DNA of 64,000 bases from Paragonimus westermani (GCA_008508345.1 QNGE01001291.1:91601-155600), one strand, 5' to 3'. Counted from the first letter of the stretch, positions 25,201-36,544 are shown. Notes: a model not told the origin generated them from the sequence alone. Numbers and translations are program-made.

Positions 25201-26247
25201 GGTGGACCAACGGCATCAGGACACTGATCTTCGATTGTAGTCGTGTCACTACGACTGGTGAATCCGAAACTAGACCGTGTTGTAGTCTACAAACGGCTAT
25301 CCTGAAGACCGGATTACCAAAGTAACTGTTGCAGTAATCAGGTCACCAAACAGTACCTATGGATCGAGCACATGGATACACTACGCGACAAGATTCTGGA
25401 AGCATTGATTCTGTTAATATGTGGCATGGAACAGAGACCGAAAACCTTCTTCTGAACGGGAGTCGGATACGTTGTCACAGTTGGTCAGATGCCAAAGACA
25501 GTGAGCGAATAGTGTGCCACATTAATCTTTTGTAGTGCTTTCTAAATTTACTAACATAACACCCTGTTAGCTTTGTGACCACGACTTAATGTAATTCCCA
25601 GTTCACAAAAATTCGATTAACATTAAAGTCGGAAGGGTAACAGTTATTTCTATTAATCAGTATAAACCGATAGCAGCGCAAGGCCCATCGGGATTGCTTA
25701 GCATGGTTCAGTCAACAGTCTAATAGTCCCCTTAACGGGGCGTGGTCATTTATTTTCAGAAGCTCGGATGGGTCCTTAGCTTATTTGGTCCCTCATTACT
25801 AGCCCTGCGTGCAAACCATTTCTATTAACGCTAATTTGCAGACAACAGCAGATGAACTGTGAGACCGTTAGAACAGTTTTCCTCACCTTCTGTCTAGCTT
25901 CGACAAAGGAAGCAGACAGTTGTCGCTGACAAGCAATTTTGGCCGAAGCGATATAAGGTCATATGATGCCGTCTATTGCGATATTCCTTCTGAATATTTT
26001 TGAGAGCATACTAGTTGCTGTTCGATTAGACGCATTTCCTTATATTCACTTTCAACGTTGCTAAATTTGCTAGCATCGCAAGTATTAGGGCTCTTTGCTT
26101 GTCTTATCTGTCAATCCGTTGAGTTTTTGAAATCTAACCTTTCGTCCAACCCTATTTTGGGCTGAGCTATGATGTTTGGCAGATAGTGGTTGCTGACAAA
26201 TGTAACGCTGACGGAAACCGTAATGATGTTGGCAGTCGTTAGTTTAA
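20323..26247. other. Long stretch with a microsatellite only
   Basis: Many short frames on both strands (for example 21132-21440 minus, 22055-22390 minus through the TA repeat, 22904-23179 plus), none with a known domain or a consistent set of splice sites. Probably intergenic or very old repeats. Confidence 0.4.
22187..22214. repeat. (TA)n microsatellite
   Basis: 28 bp of perfect TA repeats. Confidence 0.95.
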
Positions 26248-26343
26248 TGATCCCGGCGTTTACCTAGACGTTCCTCATTCATTCGTACTACATTTGGTGC
26301 GGATATCTTACAACTGATCCCGGCGTTTACCTAGACGTTCCTC
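26248..26343. repeat. 29-bp direct repeat, two copies 67 bp apart
   Basis: tgatcccggcgtttacctag with acgttcctc following occurs exactly at 26248-26276 and 26315-26343. No other copies seen. Confidence 0.85.
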
Positions 26344-27854
26344 TCATAAAGAAATGTCTGTGTAAACATCCGGTATGTTCGGTATCAATCTGTCCCGCTG
26401 TCCGATTCGCTGTGCGAGACTACCAATCTGGGTCATTCGCCTCCACAGGGTTTGATAAGCTGATAAGAACTGTTTGGTCGCCTGGATTGCAGAGAATGCG
26501 TGCTATCCGATGTTTGTTCTGAGCATACAGACACCTCGAGTGATGGATGTCGGTTGAAACCAGATTAAACGATTTTATTAGCAGTGGCCAAATAGACTTT
26601 TACGCAACGAAAATTAATCATGCGATTTGTTATGTAAAGACAACTCTGTTTTCTACTATGGTTTTGTAAGACGAAGGTTTTTGTGTATTGTACTTTTCTG
26701 TTAAGTATTTTGTGCTCAGCCATACATTGTAAAATGGACTTGATCAGACGCGGTTGCTTCATGTGACTGGTTTGTCCAGCTTCGGCTTGTTCTTGAGAAT
26801 AGCTTCCTCGCCAGTGGGCATTTAATTGCAGTAAGACTTATGTGGCTCACGTAATGACTGGACTATATGGAGTTCTTATGACCATCCTGCGGGAAATATG
26901 CGTCTAGAAATTGCTGGGGTATTCAATTCGGACGCAAACGTCACACGTACACGCACACGCCAGGTGTCCAGCCCTACCTCATGCACAATGCGGCGAGCAG
27001 TATCATTGCAAACAAAAATCCAAGAGACGACAGATTAATAAAAGAATAGATTTGCAAGAAATGTGTAATTAATTGATTTGATCAAACTAAATAGAGAGTA
27101 TAAACAAACGAAGGAAAACAGTAGAAATTCGTGATACAGATCAATCGTGAATTCTGATACGGTCTGTCGTCGTTGACAAGTGGTCTAGCACTCTCCAATC
27201 CGGCAAACAGCACCCATTACCTTACCCATAGACCAACCTACATAGTGTTTCACTACGCCATCCACTGATCACTTTGTAGTGGCAACAATGAACAAAACGC
27301 GGTGAAGTAAGCGTTCTCTCAGTCCACGGATCATAGATTGTACTTTCTTTTATTACATCGGTTATCGATCATAATTTCGGAGTTTTCCCACTAAGACTAT
27401 GACTCTGACAGATGTCAACTGGCGAAGACATCTTGGGTGAACTGCTGAGAGCTCTCCTGGACAGTGTGTCCGGTGTACGGGACAGAAAACGACTCACAGA
27501 TTTGGCTTAAATCCACTCACATGTTACACTTATGAACCTGAGTCTATCTCGTACCCAGTGACTGATCTTGGTCTACTGATCGATTGGCTAACCTCTTCGG
27601 CTAGTAACCGGGATACTGTAAACCAGTTTAATAAATATGATGCTGATGCGTCAACACAAAATGTATACCTCTACCTCGATCTGTTTGCTCACTGTTTTCG
27701 TAATTTTTTTACCAATATTAATGAAAATGAGAAACAGGCTAACCGCTGAGCTGTGTTTCAGCTATATCAATCCATACTCGCTATCTGCTCAACTACTAAA
27801 AATGTATGCGTTTTGACAACACTGACCTTCCCCCCCCTTCTCCCGTTCAAACAG
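26344..27854. other. Upstream of the cysteine-rich exon; nothing certain
   Basis: The missing 5' exon(s) of the knottin-like gene may lie here. The plus frame at 27558-27749 has no signal-peptide character. Confidence 0.35.
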
Positions 27855-28066
27855 TCCTATCAAAGCTGTTGTGCGCTGAACCCGAGGAAACATGCAGCAC
27901 GTTCAGACCATGTTGTGGACGTGATCTAGTCTGCAAACGTCAAGATACTGCAGAAGGTTATTGTGAATATTGTGCCAAGCTGCATAAGACATGCCATCGG
28001 TCAATCGACTGTTGTGTTGGGGTTTGTATTCACAACACATGCAGACATATTATGCGAGAGGAATGA
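27855..28066 (+). CDS. Terminal exon of a cysteine-rich double-knottin-like peptide
   Basis: A polypyrimidine tract (ccttccccccccttctcccg) and acag acceptor precede this 212-bp stretch, which ends in TGA at 28066 and encodes 69 complete codons after a split codon. It has 12 cysteines in two similar blocks: C-x6-C-x5-CC-x5-C-x9-C, two residues, then C-x6-C-x5-CC-x3-C-x4-C. Each block has the spacing of an inhibitor cystine knot. The upstream exon, which should hold a signal peptide, was not found. Cys-rich families of this kind (for example Pfam UPF0506) are known in flatworms; membership here is a suggestion only. Role unknown, probably secreted. Confidence 0.55.
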
Positions 28067-29857
28067 GCGTATTGTGAAACTGTTTCGAGCGAAACAGATT
28101 TGGACTGTCTAACACGCTCAGTTCGATGTTCTATGACAAGTGAAACAAAATACAAAAAAGAATGATCGGCTGAATTTGTGCGTTCTCTTGCTTTCACTCT
28201 AACATAGCTGTGACGGGACAAGGTGGGATAGGAGTGAAGATTTTTAATTTTGTTCAAAAACCGTCATAAATCAACTAGGAGTAATCGGACACATATGACT
28301 GAGGTTTGTATGCTTGGGCACAACAAGGGAGACGCTACAATCAAACAGGAAGAAGCCCGTAGTATTAAAAAGTAATACCAATCTAAGTTAATTTTAGGTT
28401 TTGATAACCAGCTAGGAAATAGGCTATCTATAGGTAAACGCTGTAGTGATGGTCGGTTAGAGAGTGAGTGAGAAGGAATTGCTGTTGGATAACCATAGCT
28501 TTCCGTTTGACTAATTCTGTCTAGTACCAGAAAATTGTGAAGCAAAGCTGCCACAGGACGTAATTATCAATGAGTTGTTTAATTCCAGTGAGTAACTAAA
28601 CAACAGGAAACGGAAACAAATCCGGAAACTAGTCCTAGTAGAACAGGTAATTCGAACCGGTCTGAATGACACTTGGGGTACCGCCACCGTGTAATTTCAA
28701 GCCAGAAAGAAAGCTAACGTGTTCAGAGTGTACAAAGCGAAATGAAAAACAGCATTGACTTCAAGCCTACTTGGATATATCTGCAATGAATAATGGTAAC
28801 CTAAGGTGGACCATATCTAACCAATCAGCAGATATCTTAGCTAACAGACGGGGAGATTAATCGCTTATTCTTAAGTGATGAAGTTCTAAATGAAACCTTA
28901 TTCTTGCAACATATAACGTTCTTCATAGTAATCATCATTTGTGTTTAATGCAAAACAGCCCTGAAACAGCTGTCTTCCTGAGTGTTTTTTTCTGTTCAAA
29001 ATGGTTTTGGAACGGGGCGACTATAGCCAGCATCCTGGTGAACAATTGGTGCATGGTCATTCTTGGTGCATTGTGTGCGTGAAACCGGTAATCAGTAGCC
29101 ATTGATCGTGGTCGGAAGAAAATAGTAGTGCCCAAAGCGCACTTGAGCTGTTCGAACAAGGTCACAAGACGTTCATACACCAGTTAAGAGCGATGTGTTT
29201 CTCCTACTGCGGTCACGAGTAGTGCGCTACAGTGCAACGTTTGACGAGGTACCACCTAAGTACACATACACTGTTCATGGTGTACACGAGTTTGCTCAAA
29301 AGCATGCTGTAGATACACACAGACTGAACGCATTAATTGAATGAGAAAAGCTCGAAAGTCTGCCACTTTCAACGAAAGGCAGTAGAGTATCACAACTAAT
29401 AACAGTAACAGATGGAACGGTGTACACCTAAAAGAGCGAGAACGAGGAGTTCGATTGTTGAATATGGAAAAATCATAACACAATCAGTCATACGTTCACA
29501 ATGGAAATGTGGAATCAGCAGTACCGTAAAGAAATTGACTGAGACCAGTAATCCTCACGAAACTGTGTGTGGTTCTCGAGGGCTGGGGCGAACAGGAATG
29601 CTGAGTCGTTTCTATGACAGGTGCGAAAAGTCTGCTCTCTCTGTCTACATCGACTGTACAAAAGAGAAAGGCCTAACCGGTTTGCCGTTGCTACTTATCA
29701 GGATGGAGCTCAGTTGGCAACGAATTGCAGTCTGTAACTTCATGAAGTGTACCTTGTTAATGGTACTACTGTACTATAAATATGAAGCAAACCGCATGTC
29801 ATTCTTGTGGACGGTGCCAACCAATAAGAACGAGTGACAGGACGCAAGCCAATCAAA

Positions 29858-29897
<40 letters not shown>

Positions 29898-30039
29898 TTC
29901 GCATTAAGAGATTATTGAGATTCAATCTGTCGTGTAGTGAATACACCGTTCTTGATATCACCACTTGACTTCTTCTACAATTCTCCTTAATCTTATCGAC
30001 AAAATATCCATTACTGATGAGTAGTCGGGGATTTGGTTT
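28067..30039. other. No recognisable gene
   Basis: A 141-codon plus frame at 29412-29837 contains CGSRGLGRTG, loosely like a tyrosine phosphatase loop but with wrong spacing. The remainder is anonymous. Confidence 0.35.
29862..29895. repeat. (TA)n microsatellite
   Basis: 34 bp of perfect TA repeats. Confidence 0.95.
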
Positions 30040-30175
30040 ATTTTCAAGTTGACCATCATTCACATTTGATCACAGCCTTCGCATTCAGGTAGACTTTACA
30101 GCCAGCCTCTTTCGAAAAGAAGCACTAGGCTCGACTTTCGCTCTCATTAGAGCTCATCAGTAGTGCATATCCTTG
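30040..30175 (-). mobile_element. tRNA-derived SINE, 3' half only
   Basis: Minus-strand tail and ribozyme part of the same family, cut just before the B box. Together with 30190-30566 it makes a head-to-head pair. Confidence 0.75.
30122..30166 (-). ncRNA. Hammerhead ribozyme relic, canonical CUGAUGA core
   Basis: Core CUGAUGA, perfect stem II GCUCUAAUGAGAGC and GAAA; stem I GCACUA/UAGUGC intact. Stem III carries the same two changes as the neighbouring copy at 30440 (GUCGAGCC), so cleavage is doubtful. Confidence 0.7.
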
Positions 30176-30189
30176 TCGCGGCGGGTTTA

Positions 30190-30566
30190 CTGAGTTCAGT
30201 GATCTCGATCTGTCTTGGAAGTCCTAATCGCGGGATTATCGATTGGAGGTAACAGGCAGTAACTGTGTCTCCTCTCGAGACGATCGGACAACCTGATCAT
30301 TGTTCACAAGCGAGAGTGGTTGAGCGTTCAGATTTGATAATTCGGTCGTGCCTAATGTGAGGTCAATGGCGCAGTGGTCAACACGGTTGCCTCATGATTG
30401 GAATGTCCGGAGTTCAAATCCCGGCCGTGGCAAGGATATGCACTACTGACGAGCTCTAATGAGAGCGAAAGTCGAGCCTAGTGCTTCTTTTCGAAAGAGG
30501 CTGGCTGGAAAGTCTATGTGAATACGAACATTGCAATCAAATGTGAGTGATGGTCAACTTGAAAAT
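30190..30566 (+). mobile_element. tRNA-derived SINE, full-length copy, plus strand
   Basis: Same family as 19980-20322: head (gtcttggaagtcctaatcgc), A box near 30366 (TGGCGCAGTGGTCAACACGG), B box (GGAGTTCAAATCCC, about 30410), ribozyme region, and tail (gtgatggtcaacttgaaaat). Faces a partial copy in opposite orientation immediately to its left. Confidence 0.82.
30440..30484 (+). ncRNA. Hammerhead ribozyme relic in SINE (stem III damaged)
   Basis: Stem I, CUGACGA, stem II and GAAA are intact, but the stem III segment is AGUCGAGC followed by C: A15.1 faces C16.1 and G faces G. The cleavage triplet is GCC instead of GUC. Probably inactive. Confidence 0.7.
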
Positions 30567-30699
30567 ATCCCTTAGTGAATGTTTTTATCGGTAGGGTGCA
30601 TTGTACAGTAAGAGTGTCATTTTAATCCACGCTTTGATTTCTAGAACGCATTGTCTCCTTCAGTGATCGAATTCTCAAAGCAGAAGGTGATTTAGAACA

Positions 30700-30796
30700 A
30701 TCAGAACACTCCTGCGGTAGGCCACCCGAGGTAGTTGAAACGTAGAGTATTACAACATGATCGTAACGTTGTGTTATTCCCAATCTGTTTATCAAA
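30700..30796 (-). repeat. Single arm of the fold-back repeat family
   Basis: Matches the loop and right arm of the modules at 32.9 and 36.1 kb (gtagagtattacaac... to ctgtttatcaaaa) but lacks the opposite arm, so it does not fold into the long hairpin. Confidence 0.6.
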
Positions 30797-31159
30797 ACAT
30801 TTTTCACTTCAATCTATATGTTAAATCGCAGACGCCAAAAAAGGAAACAATCCGTACAAATGTATTAGCACAACACGCTGATTTATCCGTATACATACTT
30901 GCGTGATAATTTCCTTCCCAACAGAACAACAATAGAATGTTTAATCCAAAACGGCTGATTAATTCTTTTAACGTTCGAAGAAGACGAATGAGTAAACAAA
31001 AACGGTCTGTAAAAACAATCCCGTTAATCCATTTAGAACACCAGTTGGAAAACAAAAACTTTGAGTTGATATCTCTCCTTGTTCTCTTGTCAACCACAAA
31101 CGAACACTATGTAATACACAACAAACTGAAGGGATCGTATTAAGTCAAAAAACAAACGG

Positions 31160-31761
31160 AACGGAAGCAATAAGTAGTGATTAAAAACAATCAAAACCAA
31201 GGCGGGTTCAGTTTTTTTCTGAGTATATAAACTTGGCTTCAAATGCAGAATTAGCAGAGCTTCGATCGGTTTCAATCGACGCGTAATAAAATTGTGACGC
31301 CATTCGATGGATCTGTGGTATACACGCTTTCGATCAAGTAGCGAACGATCGACGCAAGCAAATCGGTCACGGGTCAAAGTATTCATTCCATGCCGGAATA
31401 TGTGTTCAACTAATCATTTAGGAATACGCTCAGTCATTTGGATGGTCAATTTTTTTCCAGTTCTCCTTAGGTGACTGGCACCGCATTTACAACTGATTTC
31501 ATAAATACAATCAGAACTACCCAGAACTGGCTTGACCTTCTTCGCGGGTGGCCAATAATCACATGGGGCAGCATGATACATTCCATTGGTTGTCATATTC
31601 ATTTTCTGGGTGATCTGTCTGAACAGCACAGTACCTATGCACATCAGTTTAGTAACTAGAGAAGCGATGTCCCACAGTTTTCGCCTTCTGATTTGTGTTT
31701 TCGAAAGTGACCTGTTTCTGATATTTATAAACAGTGGTGGTGATTTGTTTGGATCTAGCAA
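31160..31761 (-). mobile_element. Penelope-like element fragment, GIY-YIG endonuclease region
   Basis: Minus strand: a linker ending KVKPVLGSSDC, then IYEISCKCGASHLRRTG and KKLTIQMTERIPK, the start of the Penelope GIY-YIG domain with SYIGRT decayed to SHLRRT. After a frame change comes RRLKPIEALLILHLKPSLY, the C-terminal part. Dead copy. The RT part is not present nearby in frame. Confidence 0.75.
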
Positions 31762-32847
31762 AATAGCTCACGAATTCAGACATTTCGCGGGCTAATGTGC
31801 CCCAAAGGACAACGGTTTTGGATTAAGAACATTGTAAGCTAAATCGTAAAAAGCTACTTCCTGTCCCATACTAAGAAGTAAGATTGTAGGTTTGAATCTT
31901 CTAGTGCGCACCCAAATACGCAAACCACCAAAAACAGATAATCGTTCTCAGTAGATCGCAATTTAAGTCTACGGACAGGATCCTGTGATCAGAAACACAT
32001 TGTAGGACTAAGCATTTACCAACTCAACAGGAAAACATGTCACGAAATGCCAGAAGTTCAGTGATATATATATATATATATAACTAGAGTGGAATGGATA
32101 GGGCAGAGAACAATTCAACAGAGAGAAAATATCGACAACTTTACGCTCGGTTCTTGCGCAATAATGCTACTATTGTGGTACTTCGTGGATTGAGCGAAAT
32201 CCGATCAACGCCAAAAACCGTTTCTCTCACATCAGACCATGGTCGTCGCCATAGGTTGACCATACTCGTAAGGCTAACGCATTTCAGCCACCGATTTCAC
32301 AGGATTACCGGACCAGAAACTAAACTAGACAAATTCAAACTGCAAAGGATTCGCCTCCATGCGGATAGCCTTTACAAAAATATGCCGTGCCGGTAGAGGA
32401 TCAGGGCGCACAAACGGGTGTACCGGAATATAAAGTTGTCAAAGAAATTAAAAACAAACAAAACAGGTCTGATGATCTAGACTGAACACTTTTAGGAGCT
32501 TGGTGACTTAAACAGTTTTTTGGAAACGGCCACCATAAAAGCATTCGAAACAGAAAAGACGAGCTGTAGTAGAAAACAGTCAAACCCAATTCCTACAGTT
32601 ATTTTAGGCGATTGAATGACAATAGTTTAACGGGAATGTGACATGAAAGCGAACAACTTTCTTCAAGAAAAACATCAGAATACGAAAGCCTACAAGACAA
32701 ACCAGTTCATTAGAGCTGAACCCCAGATAGTATATATCTACGACCACAACCAGTCACTATGCAATTTAAGCAACTTGGCGAAGCAAAAATCATTCGGATA
32801 AAAAAGACAATATGAAAAGCCGACCTCGATTATTAACCAGTTGTAAC
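31762..32847. other. No recognisable feature apart from a microsatellite
   Basis: Short frames only, including 32094-32396 plus, with no known motif. Confidence 0.4.
32064..32082. repeat. (AT)n microsatellite
   Basis: 19 bp of alternating AT. Confidence 0.9.
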
Positions 32848-33062
32848 ATATCCGCACCAAATTTAGTACGAATGAAGTTGAATATTTTGGGCGTCGTGTT
32901 TAACATGTTATTGATAAACAGATTGGGAATAACACAACGTTTCGAGAAAGTTGTAATACTCTACGTTTCAACCACCTCGGGTGGCCTCCCTCAGGAGTGT
33001 TGTAATCGTAGAGTATTACAACTTGCTCATAACGTTGTTTTATTCCCAATCTGTTTATCAAA
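32848..33062 (+). repeat. Fold-back repeat module, 54-bp arms
   Basis: From 32911 to 33062 the sequence is a hairpin: left arm 32911-32964 (ttgataaacagattgggaat...) and right arm 33008-33062 are inverted copies around a 43-bp loop with caccacctcgggtgg-like sequence. An upstream 55-60 bp (ccgcaccaaatttagtac...) is shared with the copy at 36047. Function unknown; probably part of a Penelope-like terminus or a non-autonomous foldback family. Confidence 0.7.
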
Positions 33063-34134
33063 AGCCGACTTCCTTGTTTAAACATCTCGCTTATAGCAAC
33101 CCATGGAAAATTGACGAATGGAGCAAAAGGCACTACACTCTGACGGGTATGGCAAAATCAAGAACTACGAACCTTCTGGTATGGTCTATGTTGGTTGGAT
33201 GACGGTGACTACCCCTATCCGTTTAAACTGGTGAGGACTGGGTACCGAAAACCATTCCGTTGTTCATCAAATGTACGGGTGTTCCATTTTGAAAACCGTT
33301 CAAAATATTAGTTGGATATAAGGTATACAAAAACGGGATAAGACAGCGACATGCTACTTTCAGTTAATGAATCTGGGTTGGTTAGATGTTGTCTTGAGAT
33401 CATGAATGAACGAAACGGAGTATCTTACAGTCGATCTGCTCATTTTGTAAACGCTTTGGAAAAATATTGGAAGCATTTACTAGTCTTGTTGATGTAACTC
33501 CCTACAAAAGAAACCGACATGTTGCTGTTGTCAACAGTGATGATAAACCTCAGTGATTAGCGTGGCTTGACTTTTCTAAAAACAAACCGTAGCTACTACA
33601 ATCGTTAGTGTTGATTGACACATTTGGGTATTAGCAGGACCAATCACATACCACTTGAAATGTCCTCATGCAGATTGAGCAGGAGATATCTAACGAGAAG
33701 ATATTCGCGATGATTTTTACGAAGGTGAGAGAACGCAATTAGTTACGTTTGGCAATGTCCATTGACTAACGACTTGTGATAAACAAAATCATTTTGGATG
33801 TAGTGTAGAAAGAGACTTTAGGAAGTATCGGCTATAATAGAACGTTCTGCACACCGGAGAAGTAGTCGGCTTTCAAAAGGCACGGTATGATGTGCAGGCA
33901 GTCACCTGTGATTTTCTGTCGGCCTACGTTACCATGTACGACTTATTCAATGGGATAATTTGAGAAAGCCAGATAACACAGTCGATCGATTACAAGACGG
34001 AATCCCACTCGAAAAGTATGGGAACCAAAAGGTTAGTCGAGAGATCCCGACGAATTTACGGGAATTTATTTCGGCATAGTGTTTTGAAGATCAGATTTGT
34101 AAATTAAACTCAAAGAGTTCATAAGCGGTTCCAG
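33063..34134. other. No recognisable feature
   Basis: No repeat or coding signal seen between the fold-back module and the 685-bp repeat. Confidence 0.4.
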
Positions 34135-34819
34135 GAAGGAGAAAGATCTTTACTTGTGTGTTCCTGTCTCTACGTTGATCAGTAAAAAATGAGGCTGAAC
34201 GGTTCATAAGTTTGAAGAAAAAGCGAATGAAACTAAACGAAAACGTAAATTCGATGAAACTCACGGCTGCAATCAGTTCAGCAACGAACACCCAAACATA
34301 CCAAAACCACATCTAGTCACAAACGCTCAGCTAATGACTTGTGAGACTGAGCTAGAATGACAGTTAAGAAACTTGTAGTGTCGATCATCTCCCACGTATG
34401 CACTGATCGAATAATACTTTAACATTCTCAACCGATTCAGTGGTGACTAGAGTTGGGCAGTGCGTCACAATGTGAACAGCTACTAACTCTAGAGCGGTTC
34501 TGTCTACAAAATAACCTGTCTGTTCCATTACACAATTTCAACCAGTGACCAGATGTGTCAGTGGATGGCCCGGGATGTGGAGTAGTTGGTAGGTGAGAAT
34601 GAAATCTCTCATGAGATGTCGGAAACTCATCGAGGATTGACCCAATCCTGTCAGTCTTATCGTGTAGGGTGTTTTCCTGAGCCCCATCATACTTCCACTT
34701 GCCCGTATCTGAACACTTTCAACGAGTGCAAAATCCATCTCAAGATAAAGAAGACAGGCCTGTATGTTCGATTCCAGGTCTAGGCGGATTATGGAGGCGA
34801 ACATACTGTGAAGCACTTC
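34135..34819. repeat. 685-bp duplicated segment, copy 1
   Basis: Same length and about 99% identical by eye to 45851-46535, same orientation. No protein motif recognised in either strand. Identity this high means a recent duplication, a young mobile family, or an assembly artefact. Confidence 0.8.
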
Positions 34820-34994
34820 AAGATGGAAGCTTGGCAAATTTTTCCAAGGAGGTTCATAGCTGTTTGTGTTCTTAGCTATGCAGGTTCTTCCGACGAACAC
34901 TAAGCGACGCACGTATAACCAACGACGCCAAATATCAGAACCAAATCAAGTCACTGGAAACGTGGTCCTATTGACATAAATGATATGAACGTAG

Positions 34995-35248
34995 CAGTAA
35001 GAAGACGGACACTGGTGGATGCTAGCATTTCCTATTGCCTCCTTACTATCAAATACTAATAACCAGGAACATATATATGACGGTAATGGGATGGGGGTGG
35101 AGAAATAAGATAGCAAATGAGGTTGGAAACGACAGTACAGTACTGTTAGTTACATAGGAGTCTGAGGATTACGTATAATGGGTTTTGTGTACACAATGCT
35201 GGCTTGAGATGACTAATCGCGACCGCCTCAGCGAAACTCAGGAAACGC
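34995..35248 (+). repeat. Left 254-bp terminal inverted repeat
   Basis: Begins cagtaagaagacggacac and ends aaacgc; the reverse complement is at 36291-36544. It contains an AT-rich patch near 35070 and no coding signal that I recognise. Confidence 0.8.
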
Positions 35249-35469
35249 GGGTTAGCTTGGCGCATTATAATTCTGAATGTTGATTCGGGATTAATCCGGT
35301 GACTGGTGGCCAACATGTCTGGCCGTAGACGAGGCCGGAAGTTTCCGTGATCCCAGGAAGAAGGAAGTAGAATGCTCGGTCACACCTCGAACCCATTTCG
35401 GGCAGGTGTTCTCTCATATTAAAGTTCAAGCACCTGACTGTTCTGTCGGTTTAACGCTCGCCGCAGTTA

Positions 35470-36022
35470 CAAATTGATAAATGCAGTGTGAGTTGGCGCC
35501 AATAGGTTGTTCTTCACTGAAGGTAACCGTAGCTTACGAGTTCAGACAACGATCACGAATTCAGCCACATTGTATGCTCGCTTAATGAATGTGACGAGAC
35601 GTTTTATGGTTCGAAGTGAAGAAGTGTCAACTTTGAATGGTAGTTCAATGTAGACCTTCTTCTGCCCAACCGTGGAAACCTTGCCTCCTGCTATACCCTG
35701 TTGGCCGTCTATTGGTAACTCTTGGCGAGTAACCATTATCCTGCAACGTGTTTGTAAGAAGTCAAAGTTGATCACCTAAACATTCCAATGAACAAATGCG
35801 TCCAGCATGCATAAACAATGTTCTGACCAATACTCGCTTGTTCTTCATTGGTGTAAAGCTCGTAAAGTGAGTGTACTGACCAGCCCAGGTCGGCTTTCGA
35901 TACACAAACCTTTTCACTGAAACGTCACCATTGCGACCGATGAAGATGTCTAAAAACGGTAGGCATCCGTCCATTCCCAGTTCATAGGTGACTCTCAGAT
36001 TAGTACGACATGCGTTGAAACG
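35470..36022 (-). mobile_element. Penelope-like element fragment, end of reverse transcriptase
   Basis: Minus strand: LRVTYELGMDGCLPFLDIFI, then VYRKPTWAGQYTHFTSF, then KNKRVLVRTLFMHAGRICS, and after a frameshift KKVYIELPFKVDTSSLRTI and KRAYNVAEFVIV. This order (FLD box, VYRKPTWxGQY, LVRTL..RA..IC) is specific to the C-terminal part of Penelope-like RTs. The GIY-YIG domain that should follow is not seen. The fragment lies between 254-bp inverted repeats (34995-36544). Confidence 0.85.
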
Positions 36023-36046
36023 TCAAACTAATCTGTGTTGTAAGGT

Positions 36047-36284
36047 ATCCGCACCAAATTTAGTACGAACGAAGTTGAGCGTCGTGATTAACATGTTATT
36101 GATAAACAGATTGGGAATAACACAACGTTACGAGCAAGTTGTAATACTCTACGTTTCAACCGCCCCGGGTTGCCTTCCTCAGGAGTGTTGTAATCGAAGT
36201 GTGATTTCGATTACATTCGAGGTGGTTGAAACGTACAGTATTACAACCTGCTCGTAACGTTGTGTTATTCGCAATCTGTTTATC
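36047..36284 (+). repeat. Fold-back repeat module, second copy
   Basis: Same family as 32848-33062: shared leader, left arm from 36099 and right arm ending 36284, with a longer loop containing a second small inverted repeat (aagtgtgatttcgatt). Sits just inside the right 254-bp inverted repeat. Confidence 0.68.
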
Positions 36285-36290
36285 TAATCT

Positions 36291-36544
36291 GCGTTTCTTG
36301 AGTTTCGCTGAGGCGATCGCGATTAGTCATCTCAAGCCAGCATTGTGTACACAAAACCCATTATACGTAATCCTTAGACTCCTATGTAACTAACAGTACT
36401 GTACTGTCATTTCCAACCTCATTTGCTATCTTATTTCTCCACCCCCATCCCATTACCGTCATATATATGTTCCTGGTTATTAGTATTTGATAGTAAGGAG
36501 GCAATAGGAAATGCTAGCATCCACCAGTGTCAGTCTTCTTACTG
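36291..36544 (-). repeat. Right 254-bp terminal inverted repeat
   Basis: Begins gcgtttcttgagtttcgc and ends cagtcttcttactg. Inverted copy of 34995-35248, equal in length, with only a few substitutions and no indel seen. Confidence 0.8.

Larger units (their letters stand above)
34995..36544. mobile_element. 1.55-kb element with 254-bp terminal inverted repeats
   Basis: Positions 34995-35248 recur in inverted orientation at 36291-36544, 254 bp each with about five differences by eye. Between them are a Penelope-like RT fragment (35.5-36.0 kb) and a fold-back module (36099-36284). No target-site duplication is visible (left flank ends acgtag, right flank begins tccaca). It could be a compound or inverted arrangement of Penelope-like copies, an unrelated foldback transposon that captured the fragment, or an assembly inversion. 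Confidence 0.75.

Noticed and set aside
29412..29837. 141-codon plus frame with CGSRGLGRTG, like a tyrosine phosphatase active-site loop
   Set aside because: The spacing is Cys-x6-Arg instead of Cys-x5-Arg, the upstream WPD region is absent and no other phosphatase motif can be read in any frame.
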